Shown piece by piece: positions 42,300 through 54,315 of a stretch of 64,000 bases of DNA (position 1 is the stretch's first letter; each line of letters begins with the position of its first letter). The position numbers were made by a program, and so were the translations under genes. The stretch lies in the NCBI GenBank assembly GCA_033297075.1, contig MU858204.1, forward strand, positions 1 through 64,000, read 5' to 3'. This DNA comes from Rhypophila decipiens. Taxonomy: Eukaryota; Ascomycota; Sordariomycetes; Sordariales; Naviculisporaceae. The notes beneath the pieces are model-generated. The model was not told the origin of the DNA. It ran no database searches and was given only the letters and a program-made list of their open reading frames with translations.

Positions 42300-43520
42300 G
42301 CTAACGTTATCTGTTTTGGGTTTGTTGATGGTTTTTAGACCGTCAAACATTGATTGATCTGATCAGGCAAGGAGGTAACAGGCAGAGGCAGTGCTTATTA
42401 GACGGTGGAATCAACAGCACAGAGTGATGTTGAACTTGTATTCTATACTGGGTTTTCGCTTCCCACGGTTCTTGTTTGCTATAATATTATGTCTCGTTTA
42501 CAATAACTTATACCTTTATGTCTTCTTATCAGGACCGGTTAGACATGAGCTTCGTGATTGAGCCCTCCTTTCTGACATGACTTTTGAACTCTCAGTTTGC
42601 ATTTAGAACTGACTTCACATGTTCCAACATGTGTCACTTTTACAAATTGAACCCACGGTCACAACAGAGGTGGTCTCATATACTTGCTTGCTAGGGAAAG
42701 TTCGTGGTCAAATCAAGGTTAGTCAACTGACCCAGAAACACCCACCTATCCTACTGTACGACCCATCCATTTCCATGTCAGCACTTTTTACATGGTCGGG
42801 TGTTGCCCCAGGTCCCAGACATTTTCTCGCTATGGCAGGGTTCCGCATGAAATAAAAAAAAGTCCGAAACACGAACAGATCCGGTCTTTTTATTTTCTTA
42901 CTGCACGAACTAACTCCCAAAACAAGGTTCATGCCCTCTTTGGGGTATATATGCCGCCGAGAGGTCAATAGTCTTCTAGAGCTTATGTCAGCCCTTGAGT
43001 TCTAGAATAATATCCAAGATTTGTTGCTACTTTGCCAACATTATACCGTCTCAGTACTGGACATGTACCTTACCAGCATGAAATCCTCCACACCTGTCCT
43101 TCTTTGGACTGTTACATGTAATGGCTGATTGCAACCCCAGTCGCTAATCGAGCGATTTAACGAGATTCCTTTTCATGATTTCTCCAAACAAATGATATGC
43201 GGCCAACTCGGTACCATTCTTCCATACCGGCAATGATACCCTGCGGGACGGAGCAACTATCCCGTATTCATCAGAAGCTCGGTTTCGTATTCGAGTCGCC
43301 GAAAAGGAAATAAAACATGTCTCGCACCTTCGACATTGCTGCGTGGGTGGGATGCGTCTCAGTTCCGATGTTGCACCTTCCGATATCGTCGGACCACGAC
43401 ATATATTGAGAGCCATTGAGTCTGGAAGAACAACGACCTTCTTATTAAACCTTTTCAAGTTCCTAGTTTCTCATCACCATTCTTGCCACCTCCTGGCGAT
43501 CCCGGGAGAAATCAACCACC
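42300..43520. other. Intergenic
   Basis: 3' flank of the Gly/Asn-rich gene and promoter of the P450 at 43521. No gene, repeat or RNA recognised. Confidence 0.45.
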
Positions 43521-45304
43521 ATGGCAATCCTCGACACCATCTACGGCGAAGATGCCTCCCCGAAATACGTCCTCGCAACAACTGCCCTCGGCTTCGTAAG
43601 TTCCATTTCCCCCCAAAAGCCCAAAGCACAAATCTAACCTCAAGCCCATAGATAACTCTCTACCAACTCTATCAAACAATCTACAACATCTATTTCCACC
43701 CCCTGCGCTCCTTTCCCGGCCCTCTCCTCCACCGCGCTTCCACCCTCCCCTGGGCAATCCAGCACGCCTTCGGCATCGAAGCCTTTGCGACCCAAAAACT
43801 CCACGAAAAATACGGTCCCGTAGTGCGCATAACGCCCAAACACCTCTCCTTCACAGATCCCCGTGCATGGCGCGACATCTACGGCCACCAAGTCAGCGGC
43901 AAAGCCAACACGCCCGAGTTATCCAAAGTCCGCGCATTCAGCTACACCATCGACGCTCTCCCCAGAAGCATCGTCAGTGCCGACCGCGAAGAACACGGCC
44001 GTCTGCGCCGCGGCCTGTCCCACGGGTTTTCCGCTGAATCGATGCGTCAGCAGGAACCCATCATCATGAAATACATTGATCTTTTATTGCGCAGATTACA
44101 TGAAGCGGCTGAGCTGAAGAAGCCGATCAACGCAGAGGCGTATTACAACTGGACCACGTTTGACATTGCGGGGGATCTCATCTTTGGCATGTCCTTCAAG
44201 TGTCTAGACGGGAGTGAATACCACCCGTGGATCGCATTCATCTTTCAGACGGTCAAAGCAGCTGCTGTCATGACGGTCATGTCTTATTGCGGCTTGCATT
44301 GGTTGGTCCAGGTCATGTACAACACTTTGGGCAAGAACCTGGCGATCAAGAATGCAGAGCAGTGGACGAATGTTATGCTGAACAACCGGCTGAATAACGT
44401 CGAAGTTGGGAGGGTGGACTTGTTTGAAGGGCTGGTGAGGAAAAAGGAAGAGTGGAAGTTGAGTTTTGAGCAGATGGGTGCCAATGCTTTTATTCTTGTG
44501 CTGGCGGGGAGCGAGACAACCGCTACGACGTTGAGCGGCATGACTTATTTGCTTTTGAAGCATCCCGAGGTTATGGAGCGGGTCAAGAGCGAGGTGAGGG
44601 GCATGTTTAAGAGCAAGGAGGAGATTGACATGACTAGTGTTATGGGGTTGAAGTATATGCTTGCGGTTATTAATGAGAGTCTGAGGCTCTATCCGCCTGT
44701 GGCGACGAGTTTGGTTAGGGAGGTACCCAAGGGCTGTCCCGGTGGGGGAGTGAATATTGCTGGTTGGCATGTTCCTGAGGGGGTGAGTTCTTTCTTCTTT
44801 CTTTTTGGGGTGGCTGTTGATGCGGTTTTTGGATTTGACGCTGACGAAATATCTTAGTCGCTGGTCGAGGTACAACAGTGGTCTGTGAATCACAGCAAGG
44901 ATAACTGGGAGGACCCGTGGGCGTTCAAGCCGGAACGGTTTCTCGAAGAGTCACAAAAGGATGGTGAGGAGGCAGGGAGGAATGTCCTTGAGGCGTTGCA
45001 GGCTTTTAGTCTGGGACCGAGGAACTGCATTGGCAAGAAGTAAGTGGTCGAGCCTCAATTTTCTGCGTCCGTCTGTGATAAAAGAATGAGCGAGATTTCC
45101 CGCATGAAAGATGACGAATGCTAATATGATGACCAAAACAGTCTTGCGTACGCTGAACTCCGCCTCATCCTCGCCCGCATGCTCTTCGAGTTCGACTTGG
45201 CCCTGGCCGAGGACAGCAAGAACTGGATCGAGAGGCAAAAAGCCTATGTTTTGTGGGATCGGATCCCGCTGAATGTGTATCTGACGCCTGTAAAGCGGGG
45301 CTAG
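43521..45304 (+). CDS. Cytochrome P450, CYP65/isotrichodermin-hydroxylase-like
   Basis: Four exons: 43521-43595, 43652-44782, 44858-45039 and 45142-45304, giving 516 residues. The first exon supplies the start of the anchor (YVLATTALGF) and joins ITLYQLYQTIYNIYFHPLRS. FPGPLL, KYGPVVRITPKHLSFTDP and the I-helix LVLAGSETTATTLSGM (AGxxT intact) follow. ExxR is NESLRLYPP. The meander is FKPERF and the heme loop is FSLGPRNCIGKNLAYAELR with Cys459, the AAN codon after GK being split by the last intron. The layout fits the CYP65-type clan that includes trichothecene C-15 hydroxylases. Immediate neighbours are not biosynthetic, so a detoxification or orphan role is likely. Confidence 0.93.
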
Positions 45305-45557
45305 AAACCTACAAAGGAAAGCATGATGTATATACGTACATATAATCTACAGAGTTTCAACATCAAAACGACAGACCCCATCTTCCTTCCCAGTGTGACT
45401 CGAATACACCCGGTTGGTGGAGGTAGGTAAGCATGCTGGCAACGTTCTTAGGGAGGCAAAGATTTTGAGTAATTTGGACTATATATATATTATAATAAAT
45501 AAGATAAACGCTTTAAGTCTTCCAAAGCAGGCGTAATAACCCAGAAAGAACCCTTTA

Positions 45558-47172
45558 TTAATACTTCGTCAACCCATCACCATAAACCTCAGCCAAAACA
45601 TTCGCAACAAACAACCTCAAATGCAGCTCCTTCGCAACAGGCTCCAACCACACCAAAGCCTTAACCATCTTATCATCGCATTTAAACACCGCGGTCACAG
45701 CGGAGAGGCCATGGCCCAGCACCGGCGCAATCTGCACCACCTGGGTGAGGAACTCGTTCGCCGCCTCATTCCCCATCTCATCCGCCACCGCCTGCACCAT
45801 CTCCGCCTTGAGCTCGGCCGCCATGTCCGAAGTCTTCCACCAGTCCTCGACCCCTTCCTTCCCGAGTGAGAATGCCTTGGTGCCAAGCTTCTCCAGCCAG
45901 GTGGTCCGGGTGATATGCTTGGCCTGGGCCCGCAGCGCCGCCGTCTGCTCCGAGTTCCCAAGCCCGACCGAGTCGATGGCCACGTCGCGGAAGGCCTTGA
46001 CGGTGTCGTAGGCTTGTCGCGCGGCGGTGTTGCCAAAGGGGACTAGGCTGAAGATGCCGTGCCACAGCCAGGCGAACTTGCGGCGCCCGCCGTCGCGGAG
46101 CTGTTGGATGCGGACGGCGACGGCGCGGGCGGAAAAGTCCTTCATCCAGGCTGCTGGGTCGATGTCGACGCTGTTGGGGCCGTATTCGGTGTGGATGCGT
46201 CGCGCCTCGTTGGTGTAGAATTGCTGCCAGGCGTAGGGTGAGTCGAGGTCTTTGACTAGCCAGTAGATGGACTCGGAGGAGATTGGTTGGGGCTTTCGGT
46301 GGATGTAGGAGCCGCCGCCGCCGCCACAGCAAGAGCGGAGGATCCACCATATGAGGATTACTAGGAGGATGACGCCTCCTGCGGAACCGCCTGCTACTGC
46401 GCCGATCGTGGACGGTGTCCAGAACGGAGGGCTGGGATTGAAGACAGGTTCTGGATCGGGGCTAGGCGTGGGAATTGGATCGGGATTTGGATATGGGCCG
46501 GGATCGGGTACTGGTGCTGGGACTGGTTCTGGGACTGGTTCTGGGACTGGAGCTGGTGGTGGAGTTGGTATCGGAGCTGGATCCGGGTTGACAGGGACTG
46601 GAGAGGGTTCCGGCTCAGGGTCAGGGCTCGACAATGAAGAACATCTTGGCTGGCCGGCTGTGTCGTAATAGCACGCGTTCCCCGGAGGGCAGCAGATGTC
46701 CACTCCGTCGCATAGTACGTCGCCTGGCCTGGCGCATGGCTGGAGATAGACGGTCAGTCAGTCAACCGATCCAGACCTGATATCGGTTTTCAGGGTTTCT
46801 CACATTATCATTATTTGGACCGGCGCCGCACGTGTTGTCCGTCGCTGTCATAGAAACGCAACATGGCGCATCAGGGGTACCCCCTGTGCAGAGATAGCCA
46901 GAATTGCAGCAGACGCTGCCGCAACAGGTTTGATCATACCCGCAGCAGATGTTGCCCGGGCAGAGCAGGGTCTGGAGTGGACATCCCTGGCGGGGGCGGA
47001 GGAGACTGAAGGGAGAGGAAGGAGGGATGACCTGTCGCTTGGGGAGGCTTGCGCCGATGAATGGCTGGCCGAAGGGGTTCGTGTCGACGTCACGGTGGGC
47101 AGCTAGTAGCTCGCCGGATGGTATCGCTTGGGCGAGGGAGCTGAGGGCGAAGAAGACCTTGAGGGTTGTCAT
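45558..47172 (-). CDS. Single-pass membrane protein: Cys-rich ectodomain, Pro-rich stalk, cytoplasmic domain
   Basis: Two exons, 47172-46804 and 46739-45558 (64-nt intron), giving 516 residues. The signal peptide is MTTLKVFFALSSLAQA. A KR site follows in SLPKRQ. Residues about 60-160 have some 20 cysteines, many paired (NICCGYDQTCCGSVCCNSGY, then DICCPPGNACYYD), like small disulfide-rich modules of fungal surface proteins. Residues about 163-230 form a PVPEPVPEP-type stalk. One transmembrane helix (about 235-257, GGVILLVILIWWILRSCC) is preceded by GxxxG-like spacing and followed by CCGGGGG. The cytoplasmic part (about 258-516) is helical with SVDIDPAAWMKDFSARAVAV and no kinase or other domain I recognise. 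The topology suggests a surface sensor or wall anchor. Confidence 0.78.
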
Positions 47173-49972
47173 TGTTGTTGTTATCAGGCTATGGCGATAG
47201 ATGTCTAGGTAGGTATCAGTTTACTTTGATGCTTCTGTTCAAAGACGCCTCAGGAATACCTACTTCGTGGAGGGAGCCACAGAGATCAAATAGGAAGCCC
47301 CTCTTATACATAATTGTCGACACCATCGCACCCAACATTTTGAATAATTTCCAGCGGTGAAAATCCGGATATTGATCATTATCTGTACGACACGACCAAA
47401 GTGCGGTTTTTAGCAACCAGGTGTATTGCCAATATTTGATGCGGAAGAGGCTGCATAACTGATCTGCCATTGGCGGGACCAAGGTGTGTCTGGACGGTGG
47501 TGGCGTTCCTGGCCCCTGAGTGGGAGTCTAGACCCTGACATCCACCACACCCCATGCTTCAGCCCAATTGTTAGAGACGAAATCTGACATGGTCTTCACA
47601 TGTTCACGTGTGGAATGGCTGGCTCGAAAGCTGCCAAAGAGCGGAAAGGTTCCGTGCAAGTACGCCTCACGTTCAAGTTCGACGAGGACGAGCCAAGCCA
47701 ACCAGAGAGCAAAGCCGCCCTCCAACTCCGATTCCCCCTATATCTCGCTGGCGCTGAACCGAATATGAAGGGATTTGGACTGGGGATTTGGAAATTTGAA
47801 AGCAGCGTAGCATGTTGTCTTTGCCACGCATGTTTTTAGTTCGTTCAAGATCTGGTGTTCTATTTCCGTGAACCGAGTTGAAAAAGAGGATGTTTATACA
47901 ACTGAAGAAAACTGGCCCCGAGTCGCTAACAGAAGATGTTGCCGCTCTTACTCGAGAGGTAGTTAAATGAATATACATCCTTACACCATATCGTGCGATT
48001 CAACAAACAAGTCGACCGGTTTAATGAAACGATCCGTTTCCTACAACAGCTCTATGTGCTGCCCGAATCTTGCCCTCAGCCATTTCCTAATTCGTGAGTG
48101 GGCCGGTGCTGCTGCTGCTTTTACATGTGCGGGGGTGTGCAGTGGGTGTGCTGGTGGTGGCGGTGCTTTTGGAGCCTTATTCTGCCACCCCGGTTAGAGT
48201 TGCCACAAAACCCAAAACTGGAAGAAGTCTTGCAAGGATTCTTTTATGGCTCTCTGGGTTCTCTTTTCCGTGCCTTTGTTCTTTTCTAAATTGATTTGTT
48301 CCTATTATTGAAATGCGCATTTGTAAGCCCAGCTACTTCAATTCACTAAAAGAGGAACATCGCACCTTCAAGAATTCAAAGCACAACATTTCTCAAAAGA
48401 ACAGGAATGAAGTAAGGCAAGTTAGAAACCCGTGATGATCTGTCATATTGCAAGGGAATAAGGTCGTAGTCAGACTTGTATGAACAGCCCGAGCGAATAG
48501 GGGGGTTTTTTAGTAAGAGGAAGAGTGGAAGCAGGGTTAGACACTCAACTGTCAAGCGGCATAGACAAGGCTGCCAGGGCTTTGTGATGCTCTAACCTGG
48601 CTGAGCCAATAGACGCTCTCCTAACATAACCTACTCGTATGAATGAAAACAGGGATTCGACGTGACATCGAAGCCATGCGTTACAGCTTAGAGTCAGCAT
48701 GGCTTTCATGTGAGTGATGGGTTCCAGTCCCTTGACGACTTGTACACAGCACCTGTGAGAGCTAAGTAGTCTCATAATTAGATCTTATCTCTGAATCTTT
48801 CATTGAGAGCAAATCCCAACGCTATACTCATTGAAGGAGGCTTGGAATCTCTGCCTCGACTTTCCAGGCCTTAGGTTCCCAAATCTCCTCGCTTGGATGT
48901 AATGTGGTCGGAAGCACTGAAGAAACAGGTCATATACTACTCTATGTTTTCTTTTTTCATCATCAGTTGTTTGCAGGTAAATAGAGTCAGCCGTAGAAGG
49001 AGGGAGGGGTTGATGTTCCCCCTTGTTCACAGTTCCATGGTATAACGCAGCGTCTTAGGACTTCTTCCATGGCTTGCTCTTTCTGAATCTTGGCTTGCCC
49101 AGGTCACAATCGCAGTAATGAGACCACGCGGCCTCCTTAACGAAAATATGCCTCGTGGATCATTGAGTGCAATCCGTCACATGAAGCATGAAAAGAATGG
49201 AGGACATCCCGATTCGTTCGTGACAGCATCGTTGGGGTTCTGGCACCAACAGCGTTAACCAGATCATTGCCCAATGAGAATGTTACGTATCATGAGCCGA
49301 TCAGCTAGGACAGCCAACAAGCGGCGAAATACATGAAGGAAACGACAGTTCCGATCGTGTTATGTCAACAATACCTAGCCAATTCCATCATTTGTCATCC
49401 CCAGGTTCTCCGGAGCGCTAGAGTTAGTGGGACTTAACCTTTTCTTTTTTACGGCTTTTGAAAGACCAACGTCCAACAACTTGATCCCTAATTACCACCT
49501 TCCAGAAGAAGAAGTGATATCGCTGCGCCAACAAGATTGTTAGTAGCCTCAGTCGCCTCACCTGTTACCTCGCCCGGATGATTCTCTCCGTAGTCAAAAC
49601 TTTTCACCATCACCAACACATTACCACCATTATCAGGGGTCTTTGGCATCACCTTTCTTGGCCCTCAACAGAAGATAGTTACATTCGACCAAGATATGGT
49701 ATCAGTGCATTTGAAATGCTGGAGTTCGCCCCTTTTCGTGCACAGCTTGCAGAAGATATGGCGATTACCTTGGTTCCAGCTGTCAAGGGCCTCTACAATG
49801 ACTACCCATATCGCCAACCATGTCTTTGAGACCTGAGTATGTCCTCAACTTGGTGTGTCTTGATCCCGTAGAAAGAAGCTCTTCAAGCTGGCCCACAATA
49901 AGCATCTCGAGGAATATAAACCGCCTTCCTTCCAATAAGAAGAAACGGAGACGTCTGAGCATACACACTACA
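47173..49972. other. 2.8-kb gene-poor region with one doubtful ORF
   Basis: A plus-strand frame 47615-47839 (74 codons, SVQVRLTFKFDEDEPSQPES inside) has protein-like composition but no domain, and could be a lone exon or chance. The rest shows no gene, tRNA or clear repeat. The right end abuts the Helitron relic without a recognisable terminal hairpin that I can define. Confidence 0.4.
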
Positions 49973-51571
49973 TCAAGGAACCGTACGACTGTCTTGCAAC
50001 ACCGCCGCCCCCGATGACTGAGGATGTGGTGCACCCGCCGCGATCTCTAACACTGCCGTGGCCCGCAACTCATTTAAAGACCCCATCGCCACCTGATGGA
50101 ACTGTAGGAGTTGGCGCACTATCCCTGTAATCTCCGCCGAGCTGGCAGTGACCTCTGACTCCCCTATCGTGTTTCTCAGAACGTCGATAAGTCGTGTGGC
50201 GGTACCGACATTATCAGACCGGTACCTTGTCTCCTGGTCCTCCTCTCCTTCACCCAGGCCCGATTCGACCGTGCCAGACGGTGCGTTGTTGTCCCCGGAC
50301 ATGGCAGCCCATTGCCTCGCGTCGCGTTTCGCGTCTTCTGCAGACCACCGGAGCAGCTGAATATTATCAACGTAATTTGATACCCTCTGTGACAAGGCCT
50401 GCTTTTTCCCTTGCCAGATGTCGTTAATATCCCCTTGCGATTCGTTCAGAAAAGACTCCCACGGTACGAACATGGCGAGGTGCTGTACGGCCGCTCTGTA
50501 TCAACAGCTGTCAGTTCACTAACCATTTCTATTTGTACCCCCTCCCCCGACAGAGCGTGATGAAATACGTACCTCCTGTAATGTGTTTCGTCTTCTTCGT
50601 TGAAGTTCATGCTCAAATAACCATCCAGGCAGACGACAGCTTGCTTACCCGGCCTCCGCAACGACTGTATCCACATCTCTGAGGGAGGCCATGCGCTGCT
50701 GAAGTCCACCTCCCCCCACGCTGCCGCGCCGCTGCTCTTCCGCTTCAGCTTCACAATCGACAAGTAGTCATATAGCGACAGGTCCCGCAGGACGTCCCCG
50801 CGATGCGGGTACGCCTCTACCAAAGAAATCCTCTGCCCGGCCTCTTCTATAAGCACGGTCTCATCCACCGGTTGCTCCAAGCCTTCCATACCGGCCGATC
50901 GTCGGAGATGGTCCCATCTCCGGAAGATATACCAATACAGCGATGATGCGTTCAGAAACGTCCATGCCTCGTTGTTGGTAAATTCCATACCATACCCCAA
51001 CAGGTGCGACACAACCTCTACCTGCGACAGCGGCCGGTCCGTGAAGACCCGATTCGCAACCCTCATGAGAAACTGCTGTATTCTGTTGCCACGTCCGTCT
51101 TCCACGGAGGGCTCTCCTACGCCCTCCGCTTGCACCCCTCTGATCGAGTCCTGTCCAAGAACATCGATCAGTTCTGCCGCAGCGGCTGCCCGCTTCCAAA
51201 CCGGATCTTCGACCTTGGTTGCGTACTTCGTCACGTAGTAGATGATCGCCATGGTTCTACGCTACGTCGCGATGAACGAAATGTCGTGATTATGGCGAAG
51301 CCCTACCGCGATGCCTTTATTCCATCTGCTCACCATGCTATGATTACGCCGAATCTGCAGCACGCCCTCCTCAGTAAGCATGGTTTTTCTCCGATAGCTT
51401 CCATGGCGCCTTGAACCGGCAAAGCTCGCCGCTCCTTGTCTTTCCCTGTTGCCCGATCGCGTACTTTACGCATGTCGGGCTATGCGTATGAATCTGCGCG
51501 GAACCAGCACAGAAATTCGCCTCCTCGTCGAATATGGCGGCAAACTGCTCACTGTTCTGCAGTAAGCCCAA
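49973..51571 (-). pseudogene. Broken internal fragment of a Helitron RepHel gene
   Basis: Read on the minus strand, the pieces match the fungal Helitron protein between its replication initiator and helicase. From 51571: FAAIFDEEANFCAGSAQIHT, HSPTCVKY and ELCRFKAPWKL. After a frameshift (about 51385): VLQIRRNHSMVSRWNKGIAV, then a TAG stop (about 51258). From 51252: TMAIIYYVTKYATKVEDPVW, the two-tyrosine segment of the rolling-circle nuclease. It runs on through SQVEVVSHLLGYGMEFTNNE, a 77-nt intron (50572-50496, GTACGT...ACAG) and FVPWESFLNESQGDINDIWQ, and stops at 49973. The upstream HUH domain and the downstream helicase are missing. It is therefore inactive and truncated at both ends. I use pseudogene since element boundaries cannot be set. 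Confidence 0.85.
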
Positions 51572-52087
51572 TAATTATGCAGCATCTCAGCCACAATTTT
51601 GACATGTAACCAACCCAATGAGAAGTTCATAGCCTTCCTGCATGCACAGTGGTGTGAATAAAAAGTCGGTTGCAATCATCCCCCATTCACATATTACTTC
51701 ATGTTGCCACCGGTCCCAATCACTTTGTACACACCTGATCACCAACTGAGTATACCTGGTACCCGACAACACACTACAAGTCGAAGTTACCGACCATAAG
51801 ATACTTGTATGATTCTTAATCTAACACCTAGTCAGCATCTTACCACACAGTACAATTATGTCCTCACCACCTAAATCCCTGAAGAAGGAGTTACTCAGGG
51901 TTGATCACTAACCCTCACCCCAAGTCTGGAGTGCTTCAGAACATCCCTCTTTATTAATTGCTTGTCTACAGCACTGGGCACGTGATAAATATTGTTATCT
52001 ACCTCCACTGCACTTTACTCGGGCACTTCATACAAAAACCCCCTCCCTTCCTCGGTCGAGTATACCAGACCAATTCCGCAGGTGATG
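51572..52087. other. Spacer between Helitron relic and P450 gene
   Basis: About 0.5 kb, AT-rich, no credible ORF. It may include further unrecognisable Helitron remnants and the P450 3' UTR. Confidence 0.4.
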
Positions 52088-54315
52088 CTAATTCTTCTCG
52101 CGCCGTGTGAAAACGACTTTGGTACTGTGTCTGGGCAGCATGGTCGACCGCCAAGTCAACCACCTGGAGTCTTGCTTATTCAGGAGCTCCAGGTCATAGG
52201 TCATGATAATCTGACCCAGAATGACCTTCATGACGGCAGTAGCGTAGTATCTGCCGGGACTGTATTTAGACAATGCGGCATCACGTTAGTATACGGTCCT
52301 CTACCCACTAAGAAAAAGGAGAAGAAAACGGAAGCTCACCACGCCATACGGCCCGTCCCCCAAACATGGTACGTGCTGTCGCAGTCCGTCAACTTGGACG
52401 GCTTGGGCTGCGGCGTCTTGAACTTCTCAGCGGTGCCACTCCCAACGACGGCTGCGGCTGCCTGCTCTACGATAGCCGGATCCGCAAATCGGAAACCGTG
52501 AAACTGCAGAGGCTCGGGAAAGAAGTCTGGGTTGTGCATCATCGCCTTGACGGGGGTGCAGGCCCAGTCGCCCACGTTGAGCTTGGTGCCGTCCGACAGG
52601 GTGAAGGGCCGTAGGGCGGCACGACGCGTACTCTGCGCCTCGACCGGGGTGATGCGGGCAGACTCCTTGATGAAGCTGTCCAGCAGCGGAAGTCCCAGTC
52701 CGGTCTTTTCAAAGTCGGCATAGCCGGCGAGTAGTTCGTGGCGAATGGGCTCCAGGTACTCGGGATGCAGACAGAGGTCGTGGATGGCGAAGGTGATGGT
52801 CTAGGTAGGGGGTCGATCAGTCGAGACGAGCAAAAAGATTGGAGAAAGATTCGCGGGTGTGAAATTACGACCAAAACTCACGGTGGAAACGGCGTGCACA
52901 GAACCAAACCAAATGGCCATCAATTCGTGGACGATCCGCATTGGCGTCCAGGGGTTCGCCCGAGGGGAAGTTTCCATGATCCATTGGATGCAGTCGGCCT
53001 TGTAGCAGTCAGTAACTTGAATCATTGGACTGGCCTTACTGCCAAACAACAACAAAAAGGAACAATACATGACGAGGGGTCTCATGACCCAGCTTCTTCC
53101 GGTCTCGCTCCAAGCATCTCTGCTCGGCCACGGGTACAAGAGTGTTATAGACGACCTCTTGATTCTTGATGCGCCGACTCAGTATTCGGCCAAGAACGCT
53201 GGGGACGAAAATAAGAGATTTGTTAGTATATTCTGCAACAGACCAAAGACTCGTAAGTAAAATACTCACGGGGATATAAATTTTGGCAGTAGGCGAACAA
53301 TCTCGGCGCCGATCAACGTTTCTTCGACGTAGGCAAGTGCTGATTCCATGAAGGTTTCGTTCTTGGCTATCAATCGCATGGTGTTAGTTTGTGTTCAACA
53401 CAGCAGAAGTGAAGATGCTCCCATACCCAAGTCATTCCCGAAGAAGGAAACCGCATTTGACAAAACTACCAGTTTCACGATCATGGTAAAAACAGGACTT
53501 TGCCTGGATCCTATAAATGGATAAATAAACAGATTAATGATCTGGTCAGCTCGTCATTTGACATGTTTTGCCCGTTACTCACCATTGATCACGGGATGAG
53601 AATCGTGAATCGCTTCAAATCTAGCCCGGATAATGGTACTCAAATCGGGAAGGATAGCGGGCAGGTTACTGGTCAGCATGGTGCGGAGAGCCTTGACGAA
53701 GCCGACGCCCTCGGTTCCTCGACGATCAAACCAGTTGAAAGCATGCATGGTGTACATGGGCTGAAGCATCTGCTTGGCCGCCGCCTGCAGCGAGAGAATG
53801 GTATCGGGGGCTGAGTCGAGCTCCTTGATGTACTTGGGTGAGGAAACGAAGACGTAGCGGCCATCAGGGGCGAGGACTTCATACGGCTCGCCATTAGACT
53901 GCAGAATGGCTTCTTTAGCACTCGCATCGACATAAAGAGGCATGATGAGATATGTGATACATTTTCAAAGCCACGCTGAATAATTTCCATTCCACTGATG
54001 AGATATCTCCATGCATGGAAGCGACGGGAGATGGGTTTCAAGGTAATTCTGTTTAAGCCGTGGACCAGTTCAGTCTGTAAATTTGTTAGCTTTGTTTTTG
54101 CGTGATCTCAGCACTTTTCGGCCTGGCATGTGATGACTAGCACGCACCAGAAGCTTATTCACAGGCTTGTAAACAAGTAGGACGAAGAGGAGTGCAAGGA
54201 TGCAGGAAACCGCAACAGCAGTAATGGAGTTGGCTTGAGCTGTCGACTTGATGCGCCAAGTTTGTTGTGGCCCTAGAGCCTCCTCAGCCGTGTTGTTGAT
54301 GTTGAAGGTGTTCAT
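52088..54315 (-). CDS. Cytochrome P450 with nine exons
   Basis: Exons: 54315-54148, 54074-53961, 53898-53583, 53510-53427, 53366-53270, 53198-53069, 52998-52882, 52800-52340 and 52259-52088, giving 552 residues. All introns are 62-81 nt and all phases agree. The start is MNTFNINNTAEEAL, the anchor SITAVAVSCILALLFVLLVY. APDGRYVFVSSPKYIKELDS opens the catalytic domain. DCIQWIMETSPRANPWTP precedes the I-helix HELMAIWFGSVHAVST, where SVHA replaces the AGxxT motif. ExxR is KESARITP. The heme loop is VWGTGRMACPGRYYA, with Trp for the usual Phe and Cys496 split by the last intron. These variants recur in fungal specialised-metabolism P450s. The gene is the left member of the P450-MFS-P450-7TM group. 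The substrate is unknown. Confidence 0.88.

Noticed and set aside
41508..42350. 280-codon ATG-started ORF antisense to the Gly/Asn-rich gene
   Set aside because: It exists because GGN/AAY codons leave the opposite strand free of stops. Translation is low-complexity Ser/Thr/Val/Ala, and the plus-strand gene has a good intron and Cys-rich domain.
47673..47978. Minus-strand ORF containing a short stretch reminiscent of tRNA-derived translations
   Set aside because: No cloverleaf can be folded there on either strand.
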